A stretch of 64,000 bases of DNA, from positions 186,001 to 250,000 of the forward strand of contig PUFA01000203.1 of assembly GCA_003508835.1 (NCBI GenBank). The letters run 5' to 3'. The position numbers were made by a program, and so were the translations under genes. The notes under the pieces are model-generated. The model saw only the letters and a list, made by a program, of their open reading frames with translations, had not been told where the DNA came from and did no database searches. The DNA is from Eonycteris spelaea. Lineage: Eukaryota > Chordata > Mammalia > Chiroptera > Pteropodidae. The first letter of the stretch is position 1. Every line of letters starts with the position of its first letter. Shown one piece after another: positions 27,250 through 42,249 of the stretch.

Positions 27250-27328
27250 ACCGGGATGGCGAGTGGTTAAGGCGTTGGACTTAAGATCCATGGGCGCGTG
27301 TCCACGTGGGTTCGAACCCCACCCCGTA
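27250..27328 (+). pseudogene. tRNA-Leu (TAA)-like, four bases short
   Basis: The sequence follows mammalian tRNA-Leu-TAA: ACCGGGA acceptor start, GAGTGGTTAAGGCG D arm, GGACTTAAGATCC anticodon arm and GTGGGTTCGAACCCCAC T arm. It is 79 bases long where 83 are usual. The losses fall in short runs: GGCGAG for GGCCGAG, CCATGG for CCAATGG, and the 3' acceptor strand (CCCGTA where TCCCGGTA would pair with ACCGGGA). A TTTTT terminator follows. As written the acceptor stem is faulty, by decay or sequencing error. Confidence 0.85.
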
Positions 27329-27479
27329 GGTCCTTTTTAACAAAGAGTTTTACCTGAAAACAACTGTCCGGGCGTGAAGTGAAGCAATTAGTCTGGCATA
27401 CACTGGGTTGTTTCCTTTTTTTCCAAGCTGACAAACTATAATCCTGGTTTATGTAATTATACATGTATGTAATTATGAC

Positions 27480-28450
27480 ATATTCGTCTTAAAAATCTTA
27501 TTTTGTTTTTCTATGCATTCCCTTTGTTTTTGTTCTTTTATTCTTTTATGTCTTGAAATGTGAGCCTTTTTCTTGATTTAATTTTACCTCTACTATTGCC
27601 TTATCATTTATACTTTTAAAAAACAATCTTTGTGCTTTCCCTCGGTTTCCTATTTACTTGTACCATTAACTCTACCTTCAAATAATATTATGCTGCTTCC
27701 TGTGTTGTGTGAACAGCTTGTAGAGTATGTATACTCCCTCCCATATTTTGTGTTATTGTTGTCATACATCTTGCTTCCGTGTACTCTAATGACACTACTA
27801 TTTTTGCTTTATGTAATCAATTATTTTTAGAGTGATTAAAATTGGGGAAATTTCCTCATCTGTACCTACATTGTAATCATTTCTTTTTCACCTTCTGGGA
27901 TTCCATTGACAAATATATTAGACAATTTGACATTAACCCATAACTTGTTAATGCTTTCTTTCTTTCATCCCCCTACACCTTTTTTGGTGTTTCAGCTTGG
28001 GTAGCTTCTAATGACCCGCTTTCAAGTTCATTACTTCTTTTCCGAGCTCTACAGAGTCTAATAGCCTATGACAGGTATTGTTCATCTCTGTTATAATGCG
28101 TATGTGTTTTTAATTTTTAGCATGTCCATTTGACTTTAAGTTCCCAACAATATACTGAATTTTCTCATCCGTTTAATATATGTGGTCTATTTTTTCCACG
28201 AGCGCCTTTAATGTAATGATTGTGGATATTTTATATTCCTTTTGTGGTAGTTCCGACATGTGAGACATATCTGAATCTCACTGTTGATTGCTTTTTTTCT
28301 CTTAACAGTGCATTGGTTCTTGTCTTGTCATTTTCATTAGGTGCCAGACTTAATGTATACAACTATAGAGGGTGAAGTAAATAGTAGTATTTACACCTGA
28401 AAACAGGTATGTCTATTTTCCTAGGCTATTAATGTATGCGGTTGAGTCAA
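27480..28450 (-). mobile_element. Old LINE-1 fragment (antisense, T-rich)
   Basis: T-rich sequence with phrases common to reverse-complemented L1M elements: TTGTTGTCATACATCTTGCT near 27757, TGTCTTGAAATGTGAGCC near 27548 and CTCACTGTTGATTGC near 28277. Boundaries are approximate. Confidence 0.5.
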
Positions 28451-29200
28451 TTTAAGCAGGAGTTGAGATATTTTTTGTTTTACTGTAATTTTCTTCAGCG
28501 CATAACTGGCTTCACACTCTTCCAGCATTACTTTAGGTTTAGGGTGGGGTCTGATTTGTTGGAGTGTTTTTGTTCTACCGCTGGCTTTAGGCCTTGTCTG
28601 TACAAGTTTCAGTCAGGGCATCTCTTCATGGTCTCTTGTCTCTCCCCTAGGGGTTAAATGCCAACTTATTGTAGGTATGGTGGATAGTCCGGTGGTGACA
28701 AGTGAAAACAAGAGAACCGAGGAGGTAACACATCACTAGAGTGGTAATGCATGAGATGAACTTCTACCACTTGTTCCATACGACAAACAAACAGCAAGGC
28801 CAAGTACCAAATCCTACACCATATTCAGCTTGTTCCGATGCCTGCATTCAGACTCCACTGCTCTCCACAATTTATTGGTGTTACGGATTAAGAATTCCAC
28901 ACTTTACAGCTTCCAAGAGAGAATTTAAGATATTCTTCAGAGGCTCCACTGGGAATAACTTGTCATGCGTCCTCCCACATCAGCATTTCCCGGCAAGACC
29001 CCCCACTGTCATCTCCTGACCTCGGAATCGTCGTTTCGCAGCTGACACCAAAATGCACAATTTTCTTTATCATTTGATTTCCAAAAGTATATGCTTTGTC
29101 AAACGGTCTTCAACATTGCTAGAGATAATACTCTTGTTTCGAGAGAGCGCCATATGTGCAAAGTGGTCCCAAATGCCGAAGGGGTTGAGAGAGCAAAGAA
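28451..29200. other. Intergenic, no gene seen
   Basis: Mixed sequence with chance frames only. Confidence 0.3.
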
Positions 29201-29219
29201 CAGGGAGACAAGTCCAGTC

Positions 29220-30190
29220 TGTCGGTTTATTAACGCAACGGGAGACGGCGCAGAAACGCGGCGTGGCCGCCTTCCGCCCCAGACCGCGCGGTCTGCGAGC
29301 CCGGAAAGGAATTAGGGCGGCGGGCGCGGGTCTGCGTCGCGGCTTCCAGGAGAAGGGGACGTCAAGGACGCCCGCTCAAGGGAAGAACTGGTGGGGACTG
29401 GGAGACTGGCACAGAGCCCCCGGGTGCATTCCAGGACTCCCGACAGGAGCCAAGGGCTCCGGGTCACTCGGGGGAAGAGGGGGAGGACAAGACGGCAGAT
29501 TAGCTTCAAGATGGAGTCACTTTTGTTCCGCGCGACTTCCCGAAATTAAAGAAACGAAGGGAGGATGTTCTGTTTAAGCGGATGCGCCACGACGTGGGAG
29601 CTAGGGGCCCAGACGTGGCCGTTTTCCTCGCATGCAGTGTAAGCGCTTAAGATCGTTCACTTCAAATGCAACGAAGTGTGGAAAGGTAGAGAAAAGGTGC
29701 GAGGGTTATAGGGTCCCACAGAGAAGCGAGGGCGGAGGCGACTCAGGAATTAGTGCCCTGCTGGCCTCTCCCGGGTGGACACCGGTCTGCAGGTGGGTCG
29801 GCGCAGCGCGGGGGCGAAGGCCTCCGCCTTCTTCCCCGGAGGAGGCGCCCGGGCCACGGCTCCTCGGCTCCTCGGCTCCCCTGAGACCCCGGCGTCCCTC
29901 TCCTCCCAGACGGCCGCCCTGACTCGGGGTCCCGGCTCGTGGATTGGGGTCCAGGATCTTCGAGGCGGGAAGGGGTCGCAGGCTGCACAGGCGGGTCGCG
30001 CGGTCTTCCGGAGCTGCCGCTCGGGACCCGAGACCCCGCGCGCAGCCGGGCGCCCTAACGGCAGCTGCGGGGCCAGGTCGCGGGGCCCGCGGGGCTGCCG
30101 AGGCGGCGCGGTGCAGGGCGGGTCCTTGTTTGCCCGCACGGGGACGTCCACCCACGCATTCTCGGTCAGCGCGAGAAAAATAAAATTTTC
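29220..30190. promoter_or_regulatory. Orphan CpG island upstream of tRNA-Ile
   Basis: Strongly GC- and CpG-rich over nearly 1 kb, most dense at 29720-30130. Long frames exist on both strands but are compositional (Arg/Pro/Gly/Ala-rich, no family). It ends about 170 bases before an intact tRNA-Ile gene. It may be a promoter of an unannotated transcript or open chromatin of the tRNA cluster. Confidence 0.4.
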
Positions 30191-30267
30191 CCGGGAGAAG
30201 CACTTTCATTTGTGACAGTAGCCGGGATTGGTCTTTTCCCTTTACCGAAAACAAGATTTCTTTATCG

Positions 30268-30270
<3 letters not shown>

Positions 30271-30298
<28 letters not shown>
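30271..30298 (+). repeat. Poly(A) tract
   Basis: An uninterrupted A run of about 28 bases, possibly the tail of a processed insertion whose body I cannot identify. Confidence 0.8.
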
Positions 30299-30355
30299 GT
30301 TGATTTTAATTGGACATGACTTTAAAGGAGGTAACTGTGGAAGTGTTTCCAGAGT

Positions 30356-30429
30356 GGCCGGTTAGCTCAGTTGGTTAGAGCGTGGTGCTAATAACGCCAA
30401 GGTCGCGGGTTCGATCCCCGTACGGGCCA
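30356..30429 (+). tRNA. tRNA-Ile (AAT)
   Basis: This is a perfect 74-base tRNA-Ile-AAT. All stems pair: GGCCGGT/ACGGGCC acceptor (with G-T wobble), GCTC/GAGC, TGGTG/CGCCA around CTAATAA, and GCGGG/CCCGT. The A box (TAGCTCAGTTGG) and B box (GGTTCGATCC) are intact, and a TTTTT terminator follows about 13 bases after the 3' end. It decodes ATT/ATC after A34 is edited to inosine. Confidence 0.97.
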
Positions 30430-31790
30430 CAGTGGATGGTTCTTTTTATTCCTGTCGATATCACCGTGGAAACTGCTGACATCTGAATACAGAGACGGAA
30501 AGCAGATTTAGGTAGCCAAGGGCAGAGATGAAGTCTCATTAGTGTGAAGGTCGTTGTTTAGATTCTAGCTGACAGAGTCTGAAGTTGTCTCTGGGACCGT
30601 TGTTCTTCCTGCAGGAGAGGAGAGAAGCGGCCTCTAAATTTTTGTCCCGGTTCTGAGCAAACAGGGGAGGGCAGGGAGCTTTTGTTCTTCTCACCTGCCG
30701 TCTCTCACAATAATCCTCACGCCAAAGTGGCATCTTGTGGGGTGGCCTAATCTGCTACCCTTCATCGCCATTCCTTCGTTCACATTTCTTTGGAGGGGGA
30801 GGGGGAGAACTGCCACGAACAATCAAGGACGATGAAGACACGTTTACAGCGAGGCACGCACGGGTTTCAGGCAGAGTGCAGGACCACATACACTAACTGA
30901 AAATACAGTGACTCTGGCGGGATGCCAGCCATAACCCAGCACTTAGGCCAGTGCTACGCAGAGTCCATTTCTGCTCATGAACCACGACGTCACTTCTGAC
31001 TCAAGAAAGTGATCATCTGTTTGTGATTCTCTCAAAGTGTCATTGAGCTCACTTTCTCCCCTTTCACTAAATAACTTCCACTGATGCGTAAATATGACAG
31101 TTCTTAGGGGTTATATGTAACCAAAAAGATGAGAGTGTAAATTTTACCAGTGCTCTCTTCCTTGTTTTTGAAAACAAAAATGAGTCTGACGCCAAACCGA
31201 GTGTCACGGCTTGTCGATCCTTTGCCTGGTAGCGACAACCAAATTCCGTCATTTAGCTGCGTTAAAGAGGAACAATAGGCCCCAATGCAGTCACTCGAGC
31301 TGAACCACCAAAACTAAGGCCTGAGCCGTCTGCAATTTCAGCCTCTCCCAGGACTGGAATCTCATATTAGTCTGGAATTTCCTGGTGGGCACTAGTAGGG
31401 TCATCTGCCTTCTCCTAAGGGAAGGTTACCTTGCCTGACGTAACCCACTCTTTCAATGTCTCTGTTCCACCCTCATTCCACCTACAAAATTTTCCATTTT
31501 GTACAACTCGAAGCATCTTTGTATTTACTAGACGAGATAGTGCCCGATTCACGAATTGTTCAATAAAGCCAATTAAATCTTTAAATCGACTGGATTGAAT
31601 TTTCATATTTTAACTGCTAAAAATGTTGGCTGTCACAGGTTAAGAGATCTGAGACATTTGAACTTTCCAAAACAGAATCTGAAATGTTGCTGCGAGGTGA
31701 CTTTTGCTCAGTTCATATCGTAGTCTTACTAATCACCAGCAAACGTAGTCTTACTAATCACCAGCAAACCCATCACTACCTTTTTTTCTC
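30430..31790. other. Intergenic, no gene seen
   Basis: A 25-base tandem duplication (CGTAGTCTTACTAATCACCA and following bases) lies at 31719-31768. Otherwise only chance frames are seen. Confidence 0.35.
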
Positions 31791-31799
31791 CTTTTGAAA

Positions 31800-32875
31800 T
31801 TAAATGTATTGGGGTGACATTGATTAATGCATTGTATGAGTTTCAAGCGTACAATTCTATAATGCATTATCTACATGTTGCATTGTGTCCTCACCATCCA
31901 AATTCTGGTCTCCCTCTGGCACCATATTTTGACTCCCTTTACCCTCTTTGGCCACCCCCAAACCCCATCCCTTCTGTTGTCTGTGTCTCTGAGTTTGTTT
32001 GTTTTGTTTATTCATTTGTTGCTTCTGTTTTATAATCCCACATATAAGTGAAAATATGTGGTTCTTGTCCTTTTCTTTCTTACTTATTTCACTTAGAACA
32101 TTACTCTCAAGATACATTCATGTTGTTGAAAATGGTAAGATTTCACTTTTTTATGGCCAAGTAATATACATGTGTGTACTACATAGTCTTTATCTAACCA
32201 TCTACTGAACGACACTTAGGTTGTTTCCATGACTTGGCCACTTTACATAATGCTTCAATGAACATAGGGGTTCACACATCTTCACATATAAATATTTTCA
32301 AAGTTTTGGGGATACCTAGAAGAAGGATTGCTGGGTCATGCGGTAATTCTATTCTTAAAATCTGAAGGAACCTCCATCCTGTTTTCTGTAGTGGCTGCAC
32401 TGATTTACATTCCCAACAGCAGTGTACGGGGGTTCCTTGTCCCCCACATTTTCTCCAACACTTGTTACTTGTCCTGTTGTTAATAGCCAGCCATTTTAAC
32501 AGGTGTGCAGTGGCATCTCTCTGTGGTTTTGACTTGCATTTCCTAATAGCTAGTGAAGTTGAGCATCTTTTCAAATCTCTGTTGGCCATTCGTTTGCCTT
32601 CTTAGGAGAAGTGTCTGTCTAGGTCCTCTGCCCATTTTAAAATTAGATTTTTTTTATTGTTGTTGTCGAGTTGTATGAGTTTTTTAAATATACATTTTGG
32701 ATATTAGGCCCTTATTAGAGGTATTGTTGACAAATATCTTCTACCATTTACATGGTTGCCTTTTTGTATTGTTGATGTTTTCTTTGCTGTGCAGAAGCTT
32801 TTTAGTTCGATGTAGTCTCATTCACTTATTTTTACTTTTCCCTCACCTTTGAAACCCATGGCTTTCTATCAACTA
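31800..32875 (-). mobile_element. LINE-1 3' end (antisense), relatively well preserved
   Basis: Reading the plus strand gives a reverse-complemented L1 3' UTR and ORF2 end. It opens with TTGGGGTGACATTGATTAAT and later has GCTGGGTCATGCGGTAATTC, TTCCCAACAGCAGTGTACG, ATTTTCTCCAACACTTGTTA and TGCAGAAGCTTTTTAGTTCG. The opening phrase is characteristic of L1 3' ends I associate with bats and some other laurasiatherians. The ORF2 end carries stops and shifts, so the copy is dead. Confidence 0.85.
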
Positions 32876-32980
32876 CAGAAACCTTGTTTGTTTCTCCCTT
32901 CATGCCAGTCCCTCATATTGTATTGCAGTTATCTGGCAGGAGACCCTCCACAATTAGAATAACAATTCAATACAGGGTTA

Positions 32981-35128
<2,148 letters not shown>

Positions 35129-35201
35129 GGTTCCATGGTGCAGCGGTTAGCACGTCTGCTTTACACGCAGAAGGTCCTGGGTTCGATCCCCAGTGGAACC
35201 A
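35129..35201 (+). tRNA. tRNA-Val (TAC)
   Basis: A 73-base tRNA-Val with anticodon TAC in the loop of CGTCTGCTTTACACGCAGA. The acceptor GGTTCCA/TGGAACC and T stem CTGGG/CCCAG pair fully. The B box GGTTCGATCC is intact. The D arm differs from the common human form (GTGCAGCGGTTAGCAC) but still pairs. No TTTT follows for about 40 bases, so termination may occur at the run near 35242. Confidence 0.95.
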
Positions 35202-36060
35202 GGGGTCCTCTCGCTCTGTTATCGACGAGAACAGCGGCTCATTTTGCTTCTAATCCCGGCCCAGACGCGCTTGGTGGCAGCGCTGCCGCATTGAAAACAG
35301 GGGACACTAGAGAGCCCGGGCCTGGCGCCGAGAGCCCCCGCCCCGCCGCCGTCTCCGTCCTCTCGGGAGTCGCTGGGCCGCGTCGCCGGCTCCGAGCCTG
35401 CCGCGTGCATGGACGCGCCGCGCCGGAGGGCGCAGAGGGCCGCGCGCGCGGGGCGCCCGGGGACGCCGAGCCCCAGCCCGCGCGGCCCCCGCCCCAGCCC
35501 CAGCGCGCCGGCCGAAGACGCAGCCCCGGGGCCCGGCTGCGCCGGGTTCTGTGGCGCCGCCAGCCGGGGCCGGAGAGCTGCAAGCTCAGCATGTGCCTCT
35601 CGGTGCCAAGTCCGGGTCCCGCATTCACTGGGACCCGGTCCCTCTGGGTCAGTTCATCCCTGGTCCCTGCCCTCACCCATGTAAAACGAGCAGTAACAAC
35701 ACACCCGAAAGAGAGACCCGAGCCAAGAGGTAGGTGCAAGCGAAGCGGGCGGTGGCGAACGCTGCCAGGCCTGCGGGACACGCTCGGAACCGGGCTGGCG
35801 CGTGACGCCTGGAGTGGGGACGGGTCAGCTCCCGCCCTGCGGACACTGGCTCCGTGTGCGTTCAGAACCCATGTCAGGGGACTGGGGAAGGATGGCGGCT
35901 ATTTCAGCCCTAAAGGGGGGCTTTCGGAAATCGAAGCCGACGTCTTCTCTCCGAGACTCCCAGGAAGCTGCTGAAAACGTGTCAAAGAGGCAGAAGACTT
36001 GTTTTGAGCCCTTGTCCGCGGGCCGAGGGAGAGGCGGCGTCCTTGATGTGTTCTCAGAGT
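35202..36060. promoter_or_regulatory. Orphan CpG island downstream of tRNA-Val
   Basis: CpG density is very high at 35310-35600, with GC boxes and long frames on both strands. The predicted proteins are Arg/Pro/Ala-rich and match no family I know. A promoter of a noncoding or unrecognised gene is possible. Confidence 0.4.
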
Positions 36061-36439
36061 ATGGCGCTTTGTGGACGTGGCATCTGCTCGTCCCGGTCAC
36101 CGCCATGCGGAACACGGCCAGTACCAGCTGCTTCTCATGTCCTGCCACTTCCCTCCCAGCCCACCTGCCCCTTCTAAGGTTCTCTGCATGGAGACTGAAG
36201 AGGCTGGAGACAGGGGTGGGAATCTCACACCAGCCCTAGTGCAGGGAGGGTGCCTCTTGTCCTGGGGCCCTGGTGTGTCCTCTGCAGCTACCAGACAATG
36301 TGTAAGCCTGCCAGTTTTCAGTAGGGCCTCCTTGACATGCAGATGTCCTGCTACTTAGGCTTTATGACACAGAAGAGCCATCAGCCTGGAGTGATCCAGA
36401 CAGACAGAAATACTCTAAAGTTTATCTCTTCCTTAGGCC

Positions 36440-36720
36440 AGCCCGCCCATCATCTGTGTAGGTCACGTGCCCAGGAGCAAACCTCTTTGTCAGGCCCCTC
36501 AGAGCGCAGCCATCCTCTCAGGAGCCCACGGCCTCCCGAGCGGCCTGCACCTCGCTTTCTCCACCGTCATGTGACCTCTGACCTTCCCGCCCTCACTCCA
36601 AACGCAGAAGGGGACTGCAGAGCTGCTGTTCTCCGGAGTATCTGAGATCTTGCTTCCCATGATATGTTTTCAGTTTGGGATCAAATGAACTCATAAAAAT
36701 TCTCTACAGGTTTGGATTCC
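36440..36720 (+). repeat. Dispersed repeat, family B, copy 1
   Basis: It aligns by eye with 47880-48165. Shared blocks are ACCGTCATGTGACCTCTGAC, CTTCCCGCC, GCAGAAGGGGACTGCAGA and ACTCATnAAAATT followed by CTACAG. The type is unknown; an LTR is possible. Confidence 0.7.
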
Positions 36721-38430
36721 TTAAATCGACGATACCAACCTAGACTTAATACCTGGTTTAATTGTAGTTCAGCTTCTCTCAGAAACAGTCTTAACCACTC
36801 TGGAATTTTCTGGTTGGTCAACACCAATGAGGCAACTTGTCACGTGGACCCTCTTCACCCTCCATAGGAAGGAGAGGTGACCTGCTTGTTAAATCCCTTG
36901 AAGTTGCCGCCCTGCAAAAGATGCCCTGCCCCAAACACTCCTTTCTTCTCTTTTGCTGGAGCGCCCTTCCCCCACCATCCTGCCTCTGAAACCTCCCGTT
37001 TCTGTGCAGCCACTGAGTGCCCTTCCCATCCTGATTCATAAACTGCTTAAAAAAGCCAATTAGACCTGCGAATGTACTTAGCCAAATTTTGTTCTTCCAC
37101 GATGCGAATCTGATGGAACTCTCCCACTAAAATCTTTCAACATCTCCCTTTAACAAGCTCACCCAAGTCTTCACACACCACAGACTAAAGCACATAAGGC
37201 CAGGTAGTTAAGAGAGGACAGTTATGTGTGGCTTCTGTGTTGAGGTGGTTAGTGTCCTGATTTATAGCTTTACCGGTTACAAATTGAGACTCTGATTGAA
37301 TAGATAACACTCTTTCTTGTCTTACTCAGTGTGGGCTGCTGTGACAAATACCATAGATGGGGGGCTTAAGCAACACACATTTATTTCTCACACTCGAGTC
37401 TGGGACATCCGACCAAGGTCAAGGTGTTAGCAAATTCACTGGCTGGTGCAGGCCTGCTTCCCAGTGTCACCAGGTGTCACCATCTCGCTGTGTGCTCACA
37501 TGATTTCTTTCTCGTGGGCTTGATAAAGGGGGGAATGCTCTGGTCGCTTCTTCTCATAAGACCACTAATTCTACACGAGGATTCTACATTCCTGACCTCC
37601 CGAGAAAGGCCAAATGTGTTTTGCCTCAAGGCCTTTGCATTTTAAGGCCCCTCTACTTGGAGTACCCTTCCCCTAATATCTGCCAGTCTAACTTCTTTTC
37701 AATTTATGTAGGTTTCTGATCAGGTAACACCTTTAAAGAGGTTACTTTCACTTACTAATTAAAATAGTAGCCCCATTATGGTCCACAGCTCATGTATTTC
37801 CTCAGGTTGCGCATGCCCGAGCCAGCATGCCAGACGTCCCTGACAACACACATCCCTGGGTGTGTTTTGGGGCCTCCTCACCTGGGAATCCCCGGGGGCA
37901 GGTTTCCTGGGCTTTCACCATGCTATCCCGAGTTAATGCAAGAATGCATGAAATGAGCATGTGTATTCTGAACCTTACAAGTATGAGACTCAGACACTTC
38001 CGTATACTTTAAATCAATACGTCTAATGCTCACTGAACTTAAGGCCTAAAGAAAATGCAAACGAAATCCATGAATATAATTTTAAGAACTTTACCATTAG
38101 AACTAGATGACTTAATCAGGCTTTTATTTTCCAGGACCTTCTCCATACTGAGAACTGTTACATTTATTTTTTAATATCAGTACAGGTTGAGCACACCACA
38201 GTAAGTTACCTTGGAAATTATAAAGTGGGTTCAGTAATTTGCTGGCCTGAATTCATCAGGGAGTTCTCATCAAGGGGGTTCGGTCCGCTGTTCCTGGCCA
38301 GGTTATCCTTTGAGGGATTACTACTTTCAATATCAGAGCTGTTCCACGCCCTCTGAGGCGAGAGGTACTTCCTAACAGAGATCAGCATAAAATTAAAAAG
38401 TGGGCTGTGTGCCAGCTTTCTGGCAGGGTA
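36721..38430. other. Intergenic, no gene seen
   Basis: Apart from the old repeat listed at 37310-37660, only short chance frames are present. Confidence 0.35.
37310..37660 (+). mobile_element. Old interspersed repeat (subfamily undetermined)
   Basis: GTGGGCTGCTGTGACAAATA, CCATAGATGGGGGGC and ATTTATTTCTCAC form a widely repeated mammalian block also seen elsewhere as GGCTGCTATAACAAAATACC. I recognise the family pattern but cannot name the subfamily. Confidence 0.55.
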
Positions 38431-38433
38431 GGT

Positions 38434-38449
38434 GGCTCTGAAAAGAGCC
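38434..38449 (-). terminator. Histone 3' stem-loop of H2AC12
   Basis: The minus strand reads GGCTCTTTTCAGAGCC, the SLBP-binding hairpin of replication-dependent histone mRNAs. It lies 26 bases past the stop codon. It directs U7-dependent cleavage instead of polyadenylation. Confidence 0.97.
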
Positions 38450-38475
38450 TTTGTCTTCCGCGTCCCTAACTTCGC

Positions 38476-39540
<1,065 letters not shown>

Positions 39541-39568
39541 GTCCCTCTCAGCCCCCCTTTAACCCAAA

Positions 39569-39584
39569 GGCTCTTTTCAGAGCC
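39569..39584 (+). terminator. Histone 3' stem-loop of H2BC12
   Basis: GGCTCTTTTCAGAGCC preceded by AACCCAAA, 28 bases after the stop. It is the standard SLBP hairpin. Confidence 0.98.
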
Positions 39585-39788
39585 ACTAAGTTGTCAGCAT
39601 TAGAGCTGTGGACACGTCGTGCGCTTACGCCTGAACACCGGCAATGACTTCGAGGTGGTCGTGAGAATATCACCACACTGGGTAAAACCTGACCTGGTGA
39701 CCATCTTTAAGTAGAAGGAACCCGGATGTCTTTACAAGAGCCTCTTCTACAATCACATGGTTGCTAAAACGACAAGGCATGTTCAAGG

Positions 39789-39791
<3 letters not shown>

Positions 39792-39827
<36 letters not shown>

Positions 39828-39830
39828 CAC
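39792..39830 (+). repeat. (GT)n/(GC)n microsatellite
   Basis: A run of alternating GT about 28 bases long passes into GCGCGCGC. The purine-pyrimidine alternation could favour Z-DNA. Confidence 0.9.
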
Positions 39831-41090
39831 AGTAGTTCCTGGCTCTGCCATGAAAGCAGCCCCCGCAGCTGAGTGCTTGTCGAGTGGCTTCCTGCTTAAG
39901 CTCTTAAGAACCCATGTCACATCTTTTTCCTCCATTCCAGTTCTGTTTATTTACCAGTAAGTCTGGCCCACAATCACTTTTCAAGTGCCAGCTTATTAGC
40001 TCTGCAGTTACCCTGTCTATGTAGGTGGTATCACCTGATTAGAAAAATTTTGTTTGGGGGCAGGGAGCAGCTTTAAGTTGGCATGACGATACACTTTTTA
40101 AACAAATTTTGGTCTCCCTAGCCCATTTTGGGGTCTGGACAGTGTCAGACCACCAGGGAGGGATGAATGGTGCCAGGGCAAAGGTGAGAAGCATGGCTCT
40201 TCTGAGCAGAGACACGGAACATGAGTACTCACAAAAAGACGTCAAGTGCCTGAGTTGCTAGTTTTTAAATTCAGGCAAATCTATGAGGCTAGAGAGAAAG
40301 GACAGGTGGTTTAATTGGGGGGCGGGGGGAGATGAGGGCGGATCAGTAAGAGCTGGAATCCTGTTCGGCCTCTGAATTTGAGGCAGCTGTTTAAAGTGCA
40401 CGTTTCCCTATTTTAGGAAAGGACATCGATCTGAGCTTGAAGTGCACGTTTCCCTATTTTAGGAAAGGACATCGATCTGAGCTTGATGACCCCTTTCATG
40501 GTTTAACTCTGTGCTCTCCCGAGCAAGGAAACGTCCATGTGGATGCAGTGAGAATAAAAGCGACTTCCTAGGCTCACAACCTGAGTGATCGTAGAAGCGA
40601 TTGGAGTGATTGAATCAGACTGGATTAGCCACAGGCAGCTCTTGTACCTTTCCTGACACAGTTGCCAAAACCCTCCGTTTCAGGACTAGGAGCACTGCCC
40701 ACCCACTCTGTGAGGCCTCTCTGCAGACCCAGAGACTGGTGAAGAACATCGCAGGTTTGGGCTGGAGACTAACGTCGCTGTGACCTGGTTATTTGACTAG
40801 GCTGTCAGTGCCTCTATTTTGCCATTTTAAAATCAGGATACTAAAAGCATCTCATATGAATATGACATGAGACAATCCCTGCAAAGCATTTAACACAAAT
40901 TTGAATAAACTTTCAGTTTACCTTAGGCCTGATGTCCTCTTCACTCTTTTGTCTGTCATAGTGCCTCACAAATGTTTGTCATTTTGTTAATTATTCTTAC
41001 TATGAGAATACGAAGATCAATCTGTTATCAGCTTTTTCAGAAAAGCCTTACTATTTCAAGTCAAATATGAAATATTTTGTCCACTGATGC
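39831..41090. other. Intergenic, no gene seen
   Basis: Apart from the tandem duplication listed separately, only chance frames are present. Confidence 0.35.
40395..40486 (+). repeat. Perfect 46-bp tandem duplication
   Basis: Two adjacent copies beginning AGTGCACGTTTCCCTATTTT and ending GATCTGAGCTTGA are identical. The duplication is either very recent or an assembly artefact. Confidence 0.92.
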
Positions 41091-41099
41091 CTGCAGGTT

Positions 41100-41850
41100 T
41101 TTGAGGAATTAAAGAAAAGGGAAATAACTCCTATATCAAAAAGGGTTTGCAAACTGAGAAATAGAAATAGAACATTACTAAATTAATTTTTGTGCATCTA
41201 AAGATATCAATAACATTTAAGAACAAAGCAAACCAGAAGATAACAGACTATGTTTTCACATGCTGACAAGATATTAAAAGCCAAACAATAAAAAAAAATA
41301 CTTACAAATCATAAATAAACCCCAGGAAGTAAAAAAAAAAAAGACAAATTATATGGATAGACTGTTCCCAGAGGGAACACACAGAAAGAGTACTCCCCAA
41401 CAGCCAAAATATCCCATGAAATAGCATCTATACTGTAATGAGAGAAATGTAACTTAAATACACAGAGACCATTTAGCAAATCCTTAGACTGGCAAAAACT
41501 GTAGTCCATCCAACATCTGCAAAATGTTAAAGATACAAAGTAACAAGCACTCAATACTGGGAGAATATGAGAGTGTAAAATAAAAAATACAACTTGGAAA
41601 ACAAATTGCTCATTGCTCTTCATGTCATATATGCACATAGGCTATTACCAAGCAGTTCCATGTCTAGATCTGTAAGCAGAGAAAATACTCAGTCGTGTAC
41701 AATGTCTATCGCAGTGCCATTTGTGAGGGGGGGGGTGGGAATAAAAAAATTTAAATTTTCAGCAGAAATGAATATTTAAGGGATGTAGCATTGACACACT
41801 ACAAAACATAACAAAAATAAATGTGTTACATGTTTCAGCATGATTAACTT
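41100..41850 (+). mobile_element. Decayed LINE-1 fragment
   Basis: A-rich sequence with degraded L1 3' phrases such as GACTGGCAAAAACTG near 41489, GGGAGAATATGAGAGTGTAA near 41560 and CTTGGAAAACAAATTG near 41593. It contains many frame breaks. Confidence 0.55.
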
Positions 41851-42249
41851 CAAAAACAAATATACAAAAACAAGTGTTTCATAAATATAGGCTCAAAAAT
41901 ATATTCAAGTTTTTAAAGCGTGTGAAATGGTGCTATATACTGTTTAGGGGTATATGCGTCTAAAGTTAAAAAAGAGAAAACATGGAAATAGCAAACGCCA
42001 AAGTCAGGACACTGGTGAATTTCAGGGTGTGCTGTGGAGAACGGACATATGGAGCGATTAACCGTATTTGAATTAATTAAAGTGGTAACATTTAATTTCT
42101 TAAGTTGTATGGTTTCAGTAGCATCTTTTGTATACCTGATAAGGATTTAAAGTAACACCCAAGGGCAAATGTAGGAAAGGAAGTACATATGTTAGAAAGA
42201 TTCTTAATACCGCCCCAAATGTGTTCTCATGGTTTGTAAACAAAAGTAT

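Noticed and set aside
32272..32589. A 105-residue minus-strand frame as a gene
   Set aside because: It is the decayed C-terminal part of L1 ORF2 in an antisense L1 3' end.
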